In this document: positions 30,301-38,719 of the stretch, in pieces
How positions within the stretch are numbered: the stretch's first letter is position 1
How the letters are laid out: every line of letters begins with the position of its first letter
Translations under genes and position numbers: made by a program
Source: Anaerolineales bacterium
Lineage (GTDB): Bacteria > Chloroflexota > Anaerolineae > E26-bin7
DNA length: 41,775 nt
NCBI GenBank assembly: GCA_004377365.1
Contig: SOHZ01000079.1
Coordinates: 1 to 41,775 of the forward strand
Reading direction: 5' to 3'
Notes under the pieces: generated by a model
The model's input: the letters and a program-made list of their open reading frames with translations, nothing else
Databases searched by the model: none
Told to the model about the DNA's origin: nothing

Positions 30301-31490
30301 ACGATAGAGTCATGGACTTTACTCTGGATTGTGCCATACAGATGACGGGAGCAGACGGAGGCATAATCAGCATAGTGGATCAGGAACAAAGAGCTATGTT
30401 ATTTTTGGCCACCCAGGGCCATCCATTGGAAGATGAAAGTTTCCGCCGCCAATCCTGGCCTCTCAACCAGGGGATAGTGGGGCGCGTCGTGCGAACAAGG
30501 CAGCCTGTCCTGGTATCTGATGTGACCCAAGACCCCGATTACGTCAGTGCTATCTCGGAGACCCGCTCTCAACTCACAGTGCCCATCCTACGCGAAGGCC
30601 GGGTTATGGGTGTGATCAGTGTGGAAGGCTCAAAGTTAGCTGCCTTCGATGGGGATGATCTGATCTTTATGACGCGCCTGGCAGATCACGCCGCTATCGC
30701 CATTGAGAACGCTCGCCTCTATTCCGATCTCAAACAGGCCAACGAAGCGAAATCCGAGTTCGTCTCCATCGTCTCCCATGAGCTAAAGACGCCCATGACT
30801 TCCATCAAAGGTTATGCTGACCTCTTGTTCAAGGGCGCTGCAGGTGGAATCAGCGAGATGCAGCAAAAATTCCTGCAGGTGATAAGATCCAACGTAGACC
30901 GGATGAACGTCCTGGTCAGCGATCTCCTGGACATCTCGCGCATCGAAAGCGGGCGGTTGAAACTACATATCCAGTCTATCTCCGTCAAGGCCGTTGTGGA
31001 CGAAGTGATACAAACTATGCAGGAAGGAATCAAAGCCAAGGAGTTAGCTCTGACAGTTGAAGTGCCTGAAGACCTGCCTCCGGTGCGGGCCGACGGGGAC
31101 CATCTCATCCGAGTGTTGACCAATTTGATGAGCAACGCTTATCGGTATACACTGCCTGGCGGAAAGATCGGCGTGAAAGCAACTGTGTGGCCCAACGGCC
31201 CACCGCCTGGCAAAGCCAAACCTGTTCCCCCAGGCGAGCAACACCTTTGGTATCTGTGCTTGAGTGTCAGCGACACAGGCATTGGCATATCACCTCAAGA
31301 CCAGACACGGATTTTTGACAAATTCTTCCGCGGCGATGACCCTGTGGTACGTGAGAGCACAGGGGCTGGCTTGGGCCTCTCCATAGCTAAAAGCATCGTG
31401 GAGCTACACGACGGCCAGATGTGGTTCCAAAGTGAACCAGGCCAGGGCAGCACCTTCAGCTTTACTGTTCCCATAGCGAGTGACAACTAA
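27399..31490 (+). CDS. Membrane PDZ/multi-GAF sensor histidine kinase
   Basis: A 1363-residue sensor kinase. Helix 1 (LISAFALAIVVSLIAPWLAW) is followed by an extracytoplasmic PDZ-like domain (residues about 50-145, with SPDRILEVNGQAMPNAAEL). A block of about eight helices (150-405) includes FFWLPYFLGLVYLALGLWVYY and CVAYALLRYRLLDVDLV. Four GAF domains start near 445, 620, 795 and 968; the last has PLNQGIVGRVVRTRQPVLVSDVTQDPDY, close to GAF2 of the kinase at 15885. HisKA carries H1127 in SIVSHELKTP. HATPase shows LTNLMSNAYRY, VSDTGIGI and GAGLGLSIAKS. The stimulus and partner are unknown, and no response regulator is nearby. The membrane part resembles 7TM-type sensor modules. AGGAGAG precedes the ATG. 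Confidence 0.93.
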   Translation: MPGQLNVTQHQAKPDPWSKTVKVLLISAFALAIVVSLIAPWLAWRWTRAPFMGVLLEHTMVVSDMYGQGWSGRLAGLTSPDRILEVNGQAMPNAAELRRVLEAARPGNQVTLTVEGQDEGGWSQRQVNVTLTGFPSRDFISFFWLPYFLGLVYLALGLWVYYLKGNTRGGQSFGFFCAWSAIFTASFFDLVTTHRLVPLWTFSLPLIAASMAHLGLVFPAETTLIRRYPPLRLLPYLPALALAAWAEYALFDPRDPRAYFIPWRWNFAYVGLGLLIFFALLLYTRLRTSPGVVRYQARIILLGSIITFAPLIFWIVSAILQLKIPFQPFLYCPPLIAFPICVAYALLRYRLLDVDLVISRGLAYSILTVGVTAAYFLLIGLVGQLFAIASPASNPFILAIFVLILVVFMSPLRDRVQLLVDSVFYKDRQDYRSILQDFSRALTTILDLSHLLDVLVERVQDVLHAERAAVILLDQRTDYYISHKARGISEQVMQMIRFSEENQVVHWLSERGPLYLHGEEGDWYPDGFSVEEKARLEALGVVLCIPLQTREQLIGWLALGPKLSGDLYSRDDLAFLSALADQTSLVIQGARLHEETQQKVRELSLLFRASTAISSSLEIGEVWSALAQRMAQIVDATSVHVYECSLDERTSSVIAEFAGHRASEKERVSHIGETFPLGECPITKGALRAHRPLGIGLSDPTTGEGDRARLLRLGGRTALIIPLMVRDRVIGFVDLCESRRDRQFTEGEIRLCQTVANQAIITVEKAGLFQEERKRALQLETVREVSQKIVSILNLDELLAQVVELIQQRFGYYHVQVFLNNPDNQWTVFRAGTGRTGEVMVKGSHQLKIGEEGIVGWVASSGEFLLSNDVSKEPHFLPHPALPDTKAELAIPLPLGERILGILDVQSERVNAFEESDLFVLQSLADQVAIAIENARLYTMTDQALAKRLEELAIMQEIDRQLNATLDYDRVMDFTLDCAIQMTGADGGIISIVDQEQRAMLFLATQGHPLEDESFRRQSWPLNQGIVGRVVRTRQPVLVSDVTQDPDYVSAISETRSQLTVPILREGRVMGVISVEGSKLAAFDGDDLIFMTRLADHAAIAIENARLYSDLKQANEAKSEFVSIVSHELKTPMTSIKGYADLLFKGAAGGISEMQQKFLQVIRSNVDRMNVLVSDLLDISRIESGRLKLHIQSISVKAVVDEVIQTMQEGIKAKELALTVEVPEDLPPVRADGDHLIRVLTNLMSNAYRYTLPGGKIGVKATVWPNGPPPGKAKPVPPGEQHLWYLCLSVSDTGIGISPQDQTRIFDKFFRGDDPVVRESTGAGLGLSIAKSIVELHDGQMWFQSEPGQGSTFSFTVPIASDN

Positions 31491-31518
31491 CCGGAGGCTC
31501 ACCTTACATAAAGAAAAA

Positions 31519-31537
31519 TCCCGCCGGGACGGCGGGA
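31519..31537. terminator. Terminator between the converging kinase and thioredoxin genes
   Basis: The perfect stem TCCCGCC / GGCGGGA has a 5-base loop. On the minus strand it is followed by TTTTTCTTT, and on the plus strand by AATGAAATT. It mainly serves minus-strand transcripts. Confidence 0.65.
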
Positions 31538-31644
31538 ATGAAATTATACTCACATCAGGATTGGATTGTCAACAAGCGCCCACCTCTTAGTTGTAGCGCA
31601 GAACTGTGGATTGTGGGGCAAGATGGCATCTTGCCCTACGTCCT

Positions 31645-31690
31645 GCCCACACTTTTGCGGTGTACCCCCACCTCTCCTACAGGTGGGGTT
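31645..31690. repeat. Partial copy D of the palindromic repeat family and hairpin at the trxA end
   Basis: ACTTTTGCGGTGTA (31651-31664) is identical to a block of copy A (3973-3986). It is followed by CCCCACC / GGTGGGG, a hairpin that spans the trxA stop and has TTTTATTTT on its plus-strand side. Confidence 0.5.
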
Positions 31691-32000
31691 TTATTTTCTT
31701 CAGCAGTCTTTCCTTGGGCATGGAGCCGACCAGCCGCTCCACAGCCTTACCACCCTTGAAAAGGATCATGGTGGGGATGCTCATGATACCGAACCGGGTC
31801 GCTACCTGGGGGTTCTGATCTACATCCAACTTGGCCACTTTGAGCTGACCATCGTATTCCTCAGCGATTTCTTCCAGAATTGGAGCAATCATGCGGCAAG
31901 GGCTACACCACACCGCCCAAAAGTCAACAATGGCTGGCATAGCCGATTGGATGACCTCCGCCTCGAAAGTATCGTCGGTGACATGCACCGGTTCAGACAT
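31677..32000 (-). CDS. trxA: Thioredoxin
   Basis: This 107-residue protein is one thioredoxin domain with VDFWAVWCSPCRMIAPILEEIA (active site near residues 27-35). Later come the cis-proline segment SIPTMILFKGGK and a final helix. The active site is WCSPC rather than the usual WCGPC, a change that can shift the redox potential. It reduces disulfides in the cytoplasm. The ATG at 32000 is chosen because GAGGAGG precedes it; the upstream open frame runs through repeat DNA. It lies 174 bp behind a CsoR/CstR-type repressor gene on the same strand and may be under its control. Confidence 0.93.
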   Translation of the reverse strand: MSEPVHVTDDTFEAEVIQSAMPAIVDFWAVWCSPCRMIAPILEEIAEEYDGQLKVAKLDVDQNPQVATRFGIMSIPTMILFKGGKAVERLVGSMPKERLLKKIKPHL

Positions 32001-32019
32001 GTTTTTTTCCTCCTCAACG

Positions 32020-32160
32020 TTTTTTCCTGTACCGCCTGCGCCGTAACAGTGGTGCAATAGTGGTAAATGGCTGCCGTCGCGCCTGTACCGCAGCAGTGGT
32101 AGAAGCAACAAGCGCCACTATTGCGGCACAGGCGACACTGTTGCGCCACAGACAGATACA
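32020..32160. repeat. Intergenic palindromic repeat, copy C
   Basis: This is the longest copy. CCTGTACCGCCTGCGCCGTA and ACAGTGGTGCAATAGTGGTA lie at 32036-32064. CGCCTGTACCGCAGCAGTGG lies at 32080-32099. The inverted blocks GCCACTATTGCGGCACAGGC and GACACTGTTGCGCCAC lie at 32113-32148. It sits between the CsoR-like stop and the trxA start. Confidence 0.8.
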
Positions 32161-32174
32161 GTTGAACGATCTAA

Positions 32175-32471
32175 CTATTCCTCTTCAGAAGATAAAGGCC
32201 CTTCTGACTCCAGAAACGGAGAGTAACGGGACAAAATGAACTGCAAAGGGCGAATGGCTTTCTCTTTCACCTTTGGATCTTGTCCAGGAAGACATTCGTC
32301 AATGTAGTTGCTGACGATGAGCAAGCCCACTTTGTCCAGAGCTGATCGGGCAGCCATCAACTGGATGAGGATAGTTTCGCAATCCCGCTCCTCATCCACC
32401 ATGCGCTGGAGACCCCGTACCTGCCCTTCAACCCTCCTGAGACGCGCTGTAATCTCCCGTCTTTCCACCAC
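32175..32471 (-). CDS. CsoR/FrmR-family repressor, CstR-like
   Basis: This 98-residue all-helical repressor is of the DUF156 family, opening EITARLRRVEGQVRGLQRMV. Of the copper-sensing C-H-C triad, the two cysteines are kept (C31 in ERDCETIL, C60 in IDECL), but the position of the histidine (C60 minus 4) is Y56. In known families, C31/C60 without the histidine is the pattern of CstR persulfide sensors rather than copper-sensing CsoR. The start is GTG (32471 or 32468), just after an in-frame TAG. A perfect G-tract palindrome lies between its -10 and start codon, which implies autoregulation. Its neighbour is a thioredoxin. Sulfur-oxidising cst genes are not in the window. Confidence 0.88.
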   Translation of the reverse strand: MVERREITARLRRVEGQVRGLQRMVDEERDCETILIQLMAARSALDKVGLLIVSNYIDECLPGQDPKVKEKAIRPLQFILSRYSPFLESEGPLSSEEE

Positions 32472-32497
32472 CCTCTAGCCCTCCCTCACTCACTGGA

Positions 32498-32512
32498 TAC
32501 CCCTATGGGGTA
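32498..32512. promoter_or_regulatory. CsoR/CstR-type operator palindrome
   Basis: TACCCC-TAT-GGGGTA is a perfect 15-bp palindrome of the G-tract form that CsoR-family repressors bind. It lies at about +2 to +16 of the promoter at 32521-32548, where a bound repressor would block transcription. Confidence 0.8.
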
Positions 32513-32520
32513 GACACCAT

Positions 32521-32548
32521 ATTATAAGGGTTTCTCCGTTTTTGTCAA
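32521..32548 (-). promoter_or_regulatory. Consensus promoter of the CstR-like gene
   Basis: A perfect TTGACA (32543-32548) and a perfect TATAAT (32521-32526) are 16 bp apart on the minus strand. The operator follows directly. Confidence 0.85.
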
Positions 32549-32599
32549 ATGACCGTAGGTGTACTGCATTATGGCCCGAAGCGGCCATTTCGGCAACCA

Positions 32600-32626
32600 A
32601 AAGCCCCCGTGTAAAGCGGGGGCTTT
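32600..32626 (-). terminator. Terminator of the alpha-2-macroglobulin gene
   Basis: A perfect 10-bp stem, AAAGCCCCCG / CGGGGGCTTT, with a 7-base loop lies 22 bp after the stop. It has T-rich sequence on both sides. Confidence 0.8.
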
Positions 32627-32647
32627 CTTTCTGCAACTCTCTGCGGC

Positions 32648-35600
32648 TCACTTTGCCGCTTCAGCGATGGTAAACAACCGCCCATCGCTCCGCCCAAAGA
32701 CCTCCGGGAAGTAGAACTCGCTGGCCACGGTGGGAATGACCTGGTACTGACCCGGCAGGGTAGCACGGAAGGTGTAGGTGTACTCGTAGGTACCAGCCGA
32801 CAGGTAATCGGCAAAGAGGACCACTTTATCGTCGCGCATCTCGGTGCGGCTATACCAGTTCCACCACCAATGGTACCACTCACCCCACCGGCTGTCCTCG
32901 GCCTGGCGGCGCAGGGCTGGATGCTGATCCAGCAGGCTGGTGGTGGCCAGGCTGACGTCAATGGCCTCAGCGCCGGCCGGCAATGGGTCCTCGACCACCA
33001 CGTAGTACAGGTCGTGAGGGGCGACGATGGTCAGCTTGACCTGGATCACGTCACCCACCTGAGCTTGGTCCACCTCCGGGCACTTTTTGCCCGCCGTGCA
33101 GTCGGCATGCCTGTATTGGCGGTAGACGATGATGCCCCGGTTGACGGGATCAATCTCCTCCACAGGCAGGTAGACCCGCAGGTGAGCGGTGTAGTAGAGC
33201 CGCCCCGGTCCCTCGCCCCGGCTGATGTCCAGGCGATTGCCCTGCTCACGTAGCAACTCGGCCACGGCCACCTGCAGCTTGACGCTCTGGTCAATGTTCT
33301 TGGCGTCTACCGCGTCGGAGGCCAGTTCGTCACCGTTGAGCCTGACCAGATACTCGTACTCCCCTTGCAGTTCACCGGTCTCCACCATCCAGTCGGTCAG
33401 GGCGATGAGAGCCCAGGCCGTCTCCTGGGTGGTCTCCCAGATGCCCTCCTTGCGGGCCACCATTAGCCAGCGCACCACGTTGGGGATCAGCTCGTTCCCT
33501 GGGTCGAGTCTGGCCAGGGTGTCGAGGATAATCGCGGTGGAGCGGGTGTCGGTGTTCATGGCCCACCAGTCATAGTCCTTTTCTTCCCAGTGAGCGCCGG
33601 TGGCGCTGAGGATGGCCGCGTTGTTGAGGTCGCTCAACAGAGTCGGGATGCGCTTATCCTCGGGATCGCTCAGGTTCAGAGTCAGGGCCAGGAAAGCCCG
33701 CCCGTAGTGGGACAGCTTCTCGCGGTTCTTGAAGAGGTCGCCAGTATATTCGCTGGCGTAGCCTACGTCTCCGGCCTCGGCCATGACGTAGAGGATAAAG
33801 GCCTGCTGGTTGGCCTGGCGATAGCTCTTCAGTTCACGAGCCCTCACCACCTGTCCCCGCAGATATTCCAGCCCGCGGGCGATGACCCCGTCGCGGACCT
33901 CAAAGCCCGCTTCCCGGGCTTGTTCCATGGCAAAGACCACGTATGCGGTCAGATGCGGCCTGCTCTGGCCGCTGTACCACCAACCCCAGCCGCCATCGTC
34001 GTTCTGCTGGAGGTAGAGCTTGTTCAGTGCTTGCTCCACCAGCCTCGGTAGTTTTTCCTCCAGTTCGGGGTCAGTGATGCCCAGGTCCTTGAAAGCGCGG
34101 TAGGTGAGCACGTTGGGCAGGAAGCGGGAGACGGTCTGCTCGGCGCACTCGTAGGGAAAATGCTCCAGGTAATCCAGGCCGTCGCGCATTCCGGCTGCCA
34201 GCGAGGGGTCGAGTTGGACCATGAGCTCGCCCCGCCGGTCGTCGTACTTGGGCGGAAGGGCCACCACTTCGGTGCGGGTGCCTTCCTCTGTGAGTTGTCC
34301 GCCGGTGCCCACTACCTCAGGCGCACTGTAGCGATGGACCAGCAGGGTGCCCTCGGGGCCGGTGGTCAGGCGCGGGCGGGCGGCGTCTGAGTACTCACCG
34401 GCCACGGCGCTAAAGATAACGTCCACTTTCTCTACGTCTTCGACGGTCACTTGCCAGGTGACTTTACCCTCGCTGTTGGCGGCGATGGTCACGGTCTGCT
34501 CCTCGTCGTCGTGCACCACAAGACCGGTGCTGCTGAGGGCCACCTGGACTTCCAGATCCTCGTCGGTGTTGTTGTTGACGATGGCCGCCAGTTGGGCCTC
34601 GTCGTCCACCACGAAGAAGCGCGGGGTCACAGGCCGCACCAGCAGCGGTTTGGTGACCAGCAGTTCCGTCGTCGCTTCACCCACTTCTGTATTGGCGGTA
34701 ACGCCCACCCCACGGAAGACCCAGGTGGTCAAGTTGTCGGGCAGCTCGATCTCGACGCTGGCCCGGCCGCTGCGGTCGGTGACCACGGTGGCGTCCCAGT
34801 AGGCGGTATCGGCGAACTCTTCGCGGAGAGCAACTCCCGGCGGAGGCGCAGCCGCTTCCATCTCGGCCGCTTTGGCCATTGTGGCCGTGGGCATGGGAGC
34901 CGCTGCCGGTACGGGCATTTCTTCCATGGGTGCCTCGCCCCCTCCGAGCCCCTCGTCAGCCATCACCTCGGCTCTCTCCTCTTCGTACTGCCCCCATTGC
35001 TCCAGCATCAGACGGTTGATAGAGATGGCCAGGCCGCTGGAGGTGCTCACCCCCAACCCTCGACGCCCATAAAAGGCCTCCACGATGGCCCCAGACGGGC
35101 GTGGCGAAAGGGTGAGGACGGCCTTGTCCACCAGGTCGAGGGAGAAGGCCGTGGCCGCGGGCTCGCCGGTGTGGTCGGTGGCCCGCACCTCGTAGCTTAC
35201 CGTGTCGCCTGGCCCCGCCTCCTCAACACTCGGCGTCAGCTCAATGGTCAACTGCTGGGGCTCGGGTTCCACGCTCAGAGCCGCGTATCCGACTTTGTAG
35301 GTGGCTACCTTATTGTCGGCGTCCTGCCCCTTGACGATGACGGCCGAGACGTAGATGTTGGGCACGTGGTCAGTGGTGATGGGCAGCCGCCAGACCTGGC
35401 TGTTGCTCTCCAACTGGATCACCTGGCGATGGATGATGTTGCCTCGTTCCACGGTGATCAGCGCCCACTGCTCGCCGCTGAAGGGCGACGGGATCAGGAT
35501 CTCGGCGGTCTCGCCCACTTTATAACTGCCCTTATCGGCGATGAGGTTGATGCGGTCGTTGTTCTCCCGCCGCCACGAGACGTACTCGCGGCTGCTGACC

Positions 35601-38600
35601 CAGAGGAAGATGCTGCTCTGTACCAGTCGCTCGGTCTCGTCGCGCCCGTTGACCACGACGTGATAGCTGCCGCCCTGCTCTGGGGTGAAGGTGGCTACTG
35701 CCTCGGCGTTCTCATCCGTGGTCACGGTGTCCTCAAAGACCAGGGTATCCTTGGTTTCCCATTCCCACCGGCCGCCGCCGGTTTCGTCCTCGATGAAGGT
35801 GTTGACCCACTCTCGGCGATAGACGGCCACCTTCAACTCCTGGTTGGGTAGGCGCTCAGCTTCCCAGTCCACGGTGATAATGTCCACTGACATCTCTTCT
35901 TCGGCCTGACCGACGTACTGCTGGGGGGCCAGGCCGATGTAGAACTCGCCCTGGTGGACGATGATCTCCCCACGGCCAGAGATAACCTGGCCGTCGGTGC
36001 CGCTGACGGTGGCTTCCACGATGAGCTTGCGGCTGCCTACAGGCCCCTCGTGCTCCTCTTCCACGGTCTTTTGGACGATGTCCCACGGCAACTCGATGAC
36101 CAGTTGGCCCTTTTCATCGGTGAGGTTCGAACCGCTGAGCACCACCGGCCCCGGACCGGGCGGAGTCCACCACCAGCAGTCCCAGCAGATCCAGGGGTCG
36201 TCTACGTCGGTGAAGCGGTAGCGGCCAAACTGGGGCGGGCTGAAGCGATAGGTCTCGGCCAGCACGTTCCACTGGACGGGCGCGTCGGCCACCCCACCGC
36301 CAAAGAAGTAGCTGACGTTCACTGTGGCTTTGGTACGCTGCCCGGCCACGACTTCGGGCTCGTCGGGGGTCACCACCACCTCGAACTCTGGCGGGCGGTA
36401 GGCGGCTACCTGGAAGGTGGTCGCCGTGCCGGTTTCTCTGATGTTGAGGTTGTAGTAGCCCAAGGCAGCGCCTTCGGGAAGGAGCAACTCTCCGTGGAAG
36501 ACACCGAACTCGTCCGGTTTCAATTGCTCGTTGTAGACCTCCTCCCAGGCAGCGTCATTGATGCGGACGGTCACCGGTCCCAGATCCGGCAGGCTGTAAT
36601 GGACGTCGTCCTCGGCGCGGACGATGCCTCGGAAGTAGACCGTCTGCCCGGCGCGGTAGATGGGCCGGTCGGTGTAAACGTGAGCTCGAAGGTTCTGCTT
36701 GCCCTCGTGGTTGAAACCAAAGTCCCAGGGGCTGACGCCGGGGTTCCAGTTCTCGCAGCCCATGGTGAAGGGTTCCGCGCCAATAGCGTACAAGGTACTG
36801 CGAATGCCTTTCAACTGGAAGCGGGCCAACCCGTCTGCATCGGTGGTCGCCGTGCCGAAGGAGGCACCTTGCTCATCGCGGGCTTTTAGCTTCAGACCCG
36901 ACACCGGTCGTCCACTGGTCAGTTCGGTGGCCCAGACCAGCATCTCGTCGGTGGTCACCTTTAGGGTCAGGTTGATCTGGGAGACCACCAGCAGGTGGCG
37001 GTGTCTCCACTGATCGCGCTGCACGTCCGGCGAGTCCACATCCAGCAGGTAGAGGCCGGGCGAGAGCTTGCCCCCGCCTTTGACCAACTCGATGGGTGCG
37101 TATTTAGTCTCATTCAGTGGGGCCTCCACTGGCACGGGCCACTCGCGGACGAGGCTGCTCTCGGGCGGAGTAAAATCCCACCAGTCCCGCCGGGCGCGGA
37201 AAAAGTCATCCAATTCCAGGCGATAGAGCTCGAGGTCGAGGCGGCTGGTGTTGAGATATTCCACGAAGAGACGCGCTGGGTCGTTGGCGTTGTAGGTTCC
37301 TACCTGGTCGGGGACGAGTAGCCGGACCATGGGGTCCAACGGGCGGGTGCGGAAGCGGACCGTCATCTTTTGGCCTGTTTTGTTGCCGTAGGGGTCGGCG
37401 ATGTCGGGGCCGATGCGGACCTCGTACACGCTTGACGGTTGGGCCCCAAAGTTGAGCACAAAGGTGTTGTCCCAGGTGCGAAAGTGGGTGTAGACCCCGG
37501 TGGCCGAGAGGGGTGGGGTCATGGTCAGGTTGGGCATCACCGTGACCGGGTCAATGGGGGCGTTGAAGGTGATCTCAAAGTTGGTGTAGGGATGGGCGGC
37601 CTTTTCCCCATCGCGAGGATTGGTGCTGACGATGCGCGGCAGAGGTACGGTAGTGAACTGCCACTGGTAATCCTGGCGCATCCCCTCCCCCCCGGTGGCA
37701 CTCTTTACCCCCCGGGCGACGTGCACCTGATAGGTCTTGTCAAAGGCCAACATCTCGGCTGGCTTGAAGATCAGGACGTCGGTGGAACACTCAAAGGTGC
37801 CCTTGACGTCCCTTCCAACCAGCCCTTTGGCTTTGAGGCTGAAGGCGTCCTCGGCCGACTGGCAGTCTACCGGCTGGTTGAAGGTGATCTGGATCTCGGT
37901 CGTCGGAGCTACCAAGGTCTCCCCATCGTTGGGCATGGTCCATACCACCTGGGGCGGCTGAGTGCTGAAGGACCACTGGTAGTCTTCCTCCAGGAGGCCG
38001 CCAGTGGTGTCGGTGAGGCCCGCTTGGACGCGGGCGGTGTAGCGGATGCCGCCAGCCAGGGGGCCGTCGGGGGTAAAGATGTAGATGGAGGTGTTGAGCC
38101 ATTCGCCGCTGCCCTCAATAGGCGGGTCAAAGGCCACCGGCTGGGGCAAGTCCTCTTGCTGCTCCAGAGTGGTCAGGGGCACCACGGGCCGGTTGAACAT
38201 CACGGTGATGGTGCTGTCGGCCTCCACATCCTGGCTGTCGGGGGCGGGGATGACCTGGGTCACCTCCAGGTAGCCGACGGTGGTAAAGTGGAAGCGGTAG
38301 GCGTCTGCCAGGGGCACGCCGTCGGTGTCCTTAGCTCCCGCCCCCAGCTCGACCTCGTATCGGGTGTCGCGGGCCAGGGCCTTGGCTGGCTGGAAGCGGA
38401 CGGTGCGCTCGTCGGGCCACTGGAAGCTTCCCTTGACCTTGGGGCTGATGCTGAAGGCGTTTTCTATTGCGGCCTGGTCCATGGCCCGGTCGAAGACCAA
38501 CTCGATAGCCCCGTCGAGGGGCAGCTCCTCCCCGCGCTCGGGCGTGCGCTGGACGACGATAGGCGCGGCAGTGCCGGCTGGCACCTGGGCGGCGTAAGCG

Positions 38601-38719
38601 ACCAGGGGCCTCGGAGTTGGCTGGACTGTTAGCTGGGTTAGCGCCATAGGGCGGTCGCAGGCTGTCAGAAGCAAACTGGCTACGACGGTCAGTGTGAGGG
38701 CGATGTAGAGACGTTTCAT
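32648..38719 (-). CDS. Bacterial alpha-2-macroglobulin lipoprotein
   Basis: This 2023-residue protein starts with a lipoprotein signal (lipobox LLTAC, C21). Four Big_5/SbsA-type Ig domains follow (about 55-475; repeated PxxGxxxVxPxxxxxITFxxPV pattern), then macroglobulin MG domains (FRGIVRAEDD and onwards). A Pro/Ala/Met-rich stretch (about 1270-1310) sits where a protease bait would lie. The alpha-2-macroglobulin domain proper begins at ATVVTDRSGRASVEIELPDN. The thioester motif C-A-E-Q is at 1525-1528, followed by the thioester domain (LNKLYLQQNDDGGWGWW) and the C-terminal receptor-like region. Such proteins trap foreign proteases at the cell envelope. The usual partner gene pbpC is absent here. 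The ATG at 38719 follows GGAGGA; the upstream frame lacks a ribosome binding site. Confidence 0.93.
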   Translation of the reverse strand: MKRLYIALTLTVVASLLLTACDRPMALTQLTVQPTPRPLVAYAAQVPAGTAAPIVVQRTPERGEELPLDGAIELVFDRAMDQAAIENAFSISPKVKGSFQWPDERTVRFQPAKALARDTRYEVELGAGAKDTDGVPLADAYRFHFTTVGYLEVTQVIPAPDSQDVEADSTITVMFNRPVVPLTTLEQQEDLPQPVAFDPPIEGSGEWLNTSIYIFTPDGPLAGGIRYTARVQAGLTDTTGGLLEEDYQWSFSTQPPQVVWTMPNDGETLVAPTTEIQITFNQPVDCQSAEDAFSLKAKGLVGRDVKGTFECSTDVLIFKPAEMLAFDKTYQVHVARGVKSATGGEGMRQDYQWQFTTVPLPRIVSTNPRDGEKAAHPYTNFEITFNAPIDPVTVMPNLTMTPPLSATGVYTHFRTWDNTFVLNFGAQPSSVYEVRIGPDIADPYGNKTGQKMTVRFRTRPLDPMVRLLVPDQVGTYNANDPARLFVEYLNTSRLDLELYRLELDDFFRARRDWWDFTPPESSLVREWPVPVEAPLNETKYAPIELVKGGGKLSPGLYLLDVDSPDVQRDQWRHRHLLVVSQINLTLKVTTDEMLVWATELTSGRPVSGLKLKARDEQGASFGTATTDADGLARFQLKGIRSTLYAIGAEPFTMGCENWNPGVSPWDFGFNHEGKQNLRAHVYTDRPIYRAGQTVYFRGIVRAEDDVHYSLPDLGPVTVRINDAAWEEVYNEQLKPDEFGVFHGELLLPEGAALGYYNLNIRETGTATTFQVAAYRPPEFEVVVTPDEPEVVAGQRTKATVNVSYFFGGGVADAPVQWNVLAETYRFSPPQFGRYRFTDVDDPWICWDCWWWTPPGPGPVVLSGSNLTDEKGQLVIELPWDIVQKTVEEEHEGPVGSRKLIVEATVSGTDGQVISGRGEIIVHQGEFYIGLAPQQYVGQAEEEMSVDIITVDWEAERLPNQELKVAVYRREWVNTFIEDETGGGRWEWETKDTLVFEDTVTTDENAEAVATFTPEQGGSYHVVVNGRDETERLVQSSIFLWVSSREYVSWRRENNDRINLIADKGSYKVGETAEILIPSPFSGEQWALITVERGNIIHRQVIQLESNSQVWRLPITTDHVPNIYVSAVIVKGQDADNKVATYKVGYAALSVEPEPQQLTIELTPSVEEAGPGDTVSYEVRATDHTGEPAATAFSLDLVDKAVLTLSPRPSGAIVEAFYGRRGLGVSTSSGLAISINRLMLEQWGQYEEERAEVMADEGLGGGEAPMEEMPVPAAAPMPTATMAKAAEMEAAAPPPGVALREEFADTAYWDATVVTDRSGRASVEIELPDNLTTWVFRGVGVTANTEVGEATTELLVTKPLLVRPVTPRFFVVDDEAQLAAIVNNNTDEDLEVQVALSSTGLVVHDDEEQTVTIAANSEGKVTWQVTVEDVEKVDVIFSAVAGEYSDAARPRLTTGPEGTLLVHRYSAPEVVGTGGQLTEEGTRTEVVALPPKYDDRRGELMVQLDPSLAAGMRDGLDYLEHFPYECAEQTVSRFLPNVLTYRAFKDLGITDPELEEKLPRLVEQALNKLYLQQNDDGGWGWWYSGQSRPHLTAYVVFAMEQAREAGFEVRDGVIARGLEYLRGQVVRARELKSYRQANQQAFILYVMAEAGDVGYASEYTGDLFKNREKLSHYGRAFLALTLNLSDPEDKRIPTLLSDLNNAAILSATGAHWEEKDYDWWAMNTDTRSTAIILDTLARLDPGNELIPNVVRWLMVARKEGIWETTQETAWALIALTDWMVETGELQGEYEYLVRLNGDELASDAVDAKNIDQSVKLQVAVAELLREQGNRLDISRGEGPGRLYYTAHLRVYLPVEEIDPVNRGIIVYRQYRHADCTAGKKCPEVDQAQVGDVIQVKLTIVAPHDLYYVVVEDPLPAGAEAIDVSLATTSLLDQHPALRRQAEDSRWGEWYHWWWNWYSRTEMRDDKVVLFADYLSAGTYEYTYTFRATLPGQYQVIPTVASEFYFPEVFGRSDGRLFTIAEAAK

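Noticed and set aside
34451-35851. A 466-codon open frame on the plus strand opposite alpha-2-macroglobulin (and another at 37439-38632).
   Set aside because: It is antisense to a clearly conserved protein. Its composition (Gly/His/Asp rich) is what reversed GC-rich coding sequence gives, and it has no ribosome binding site.
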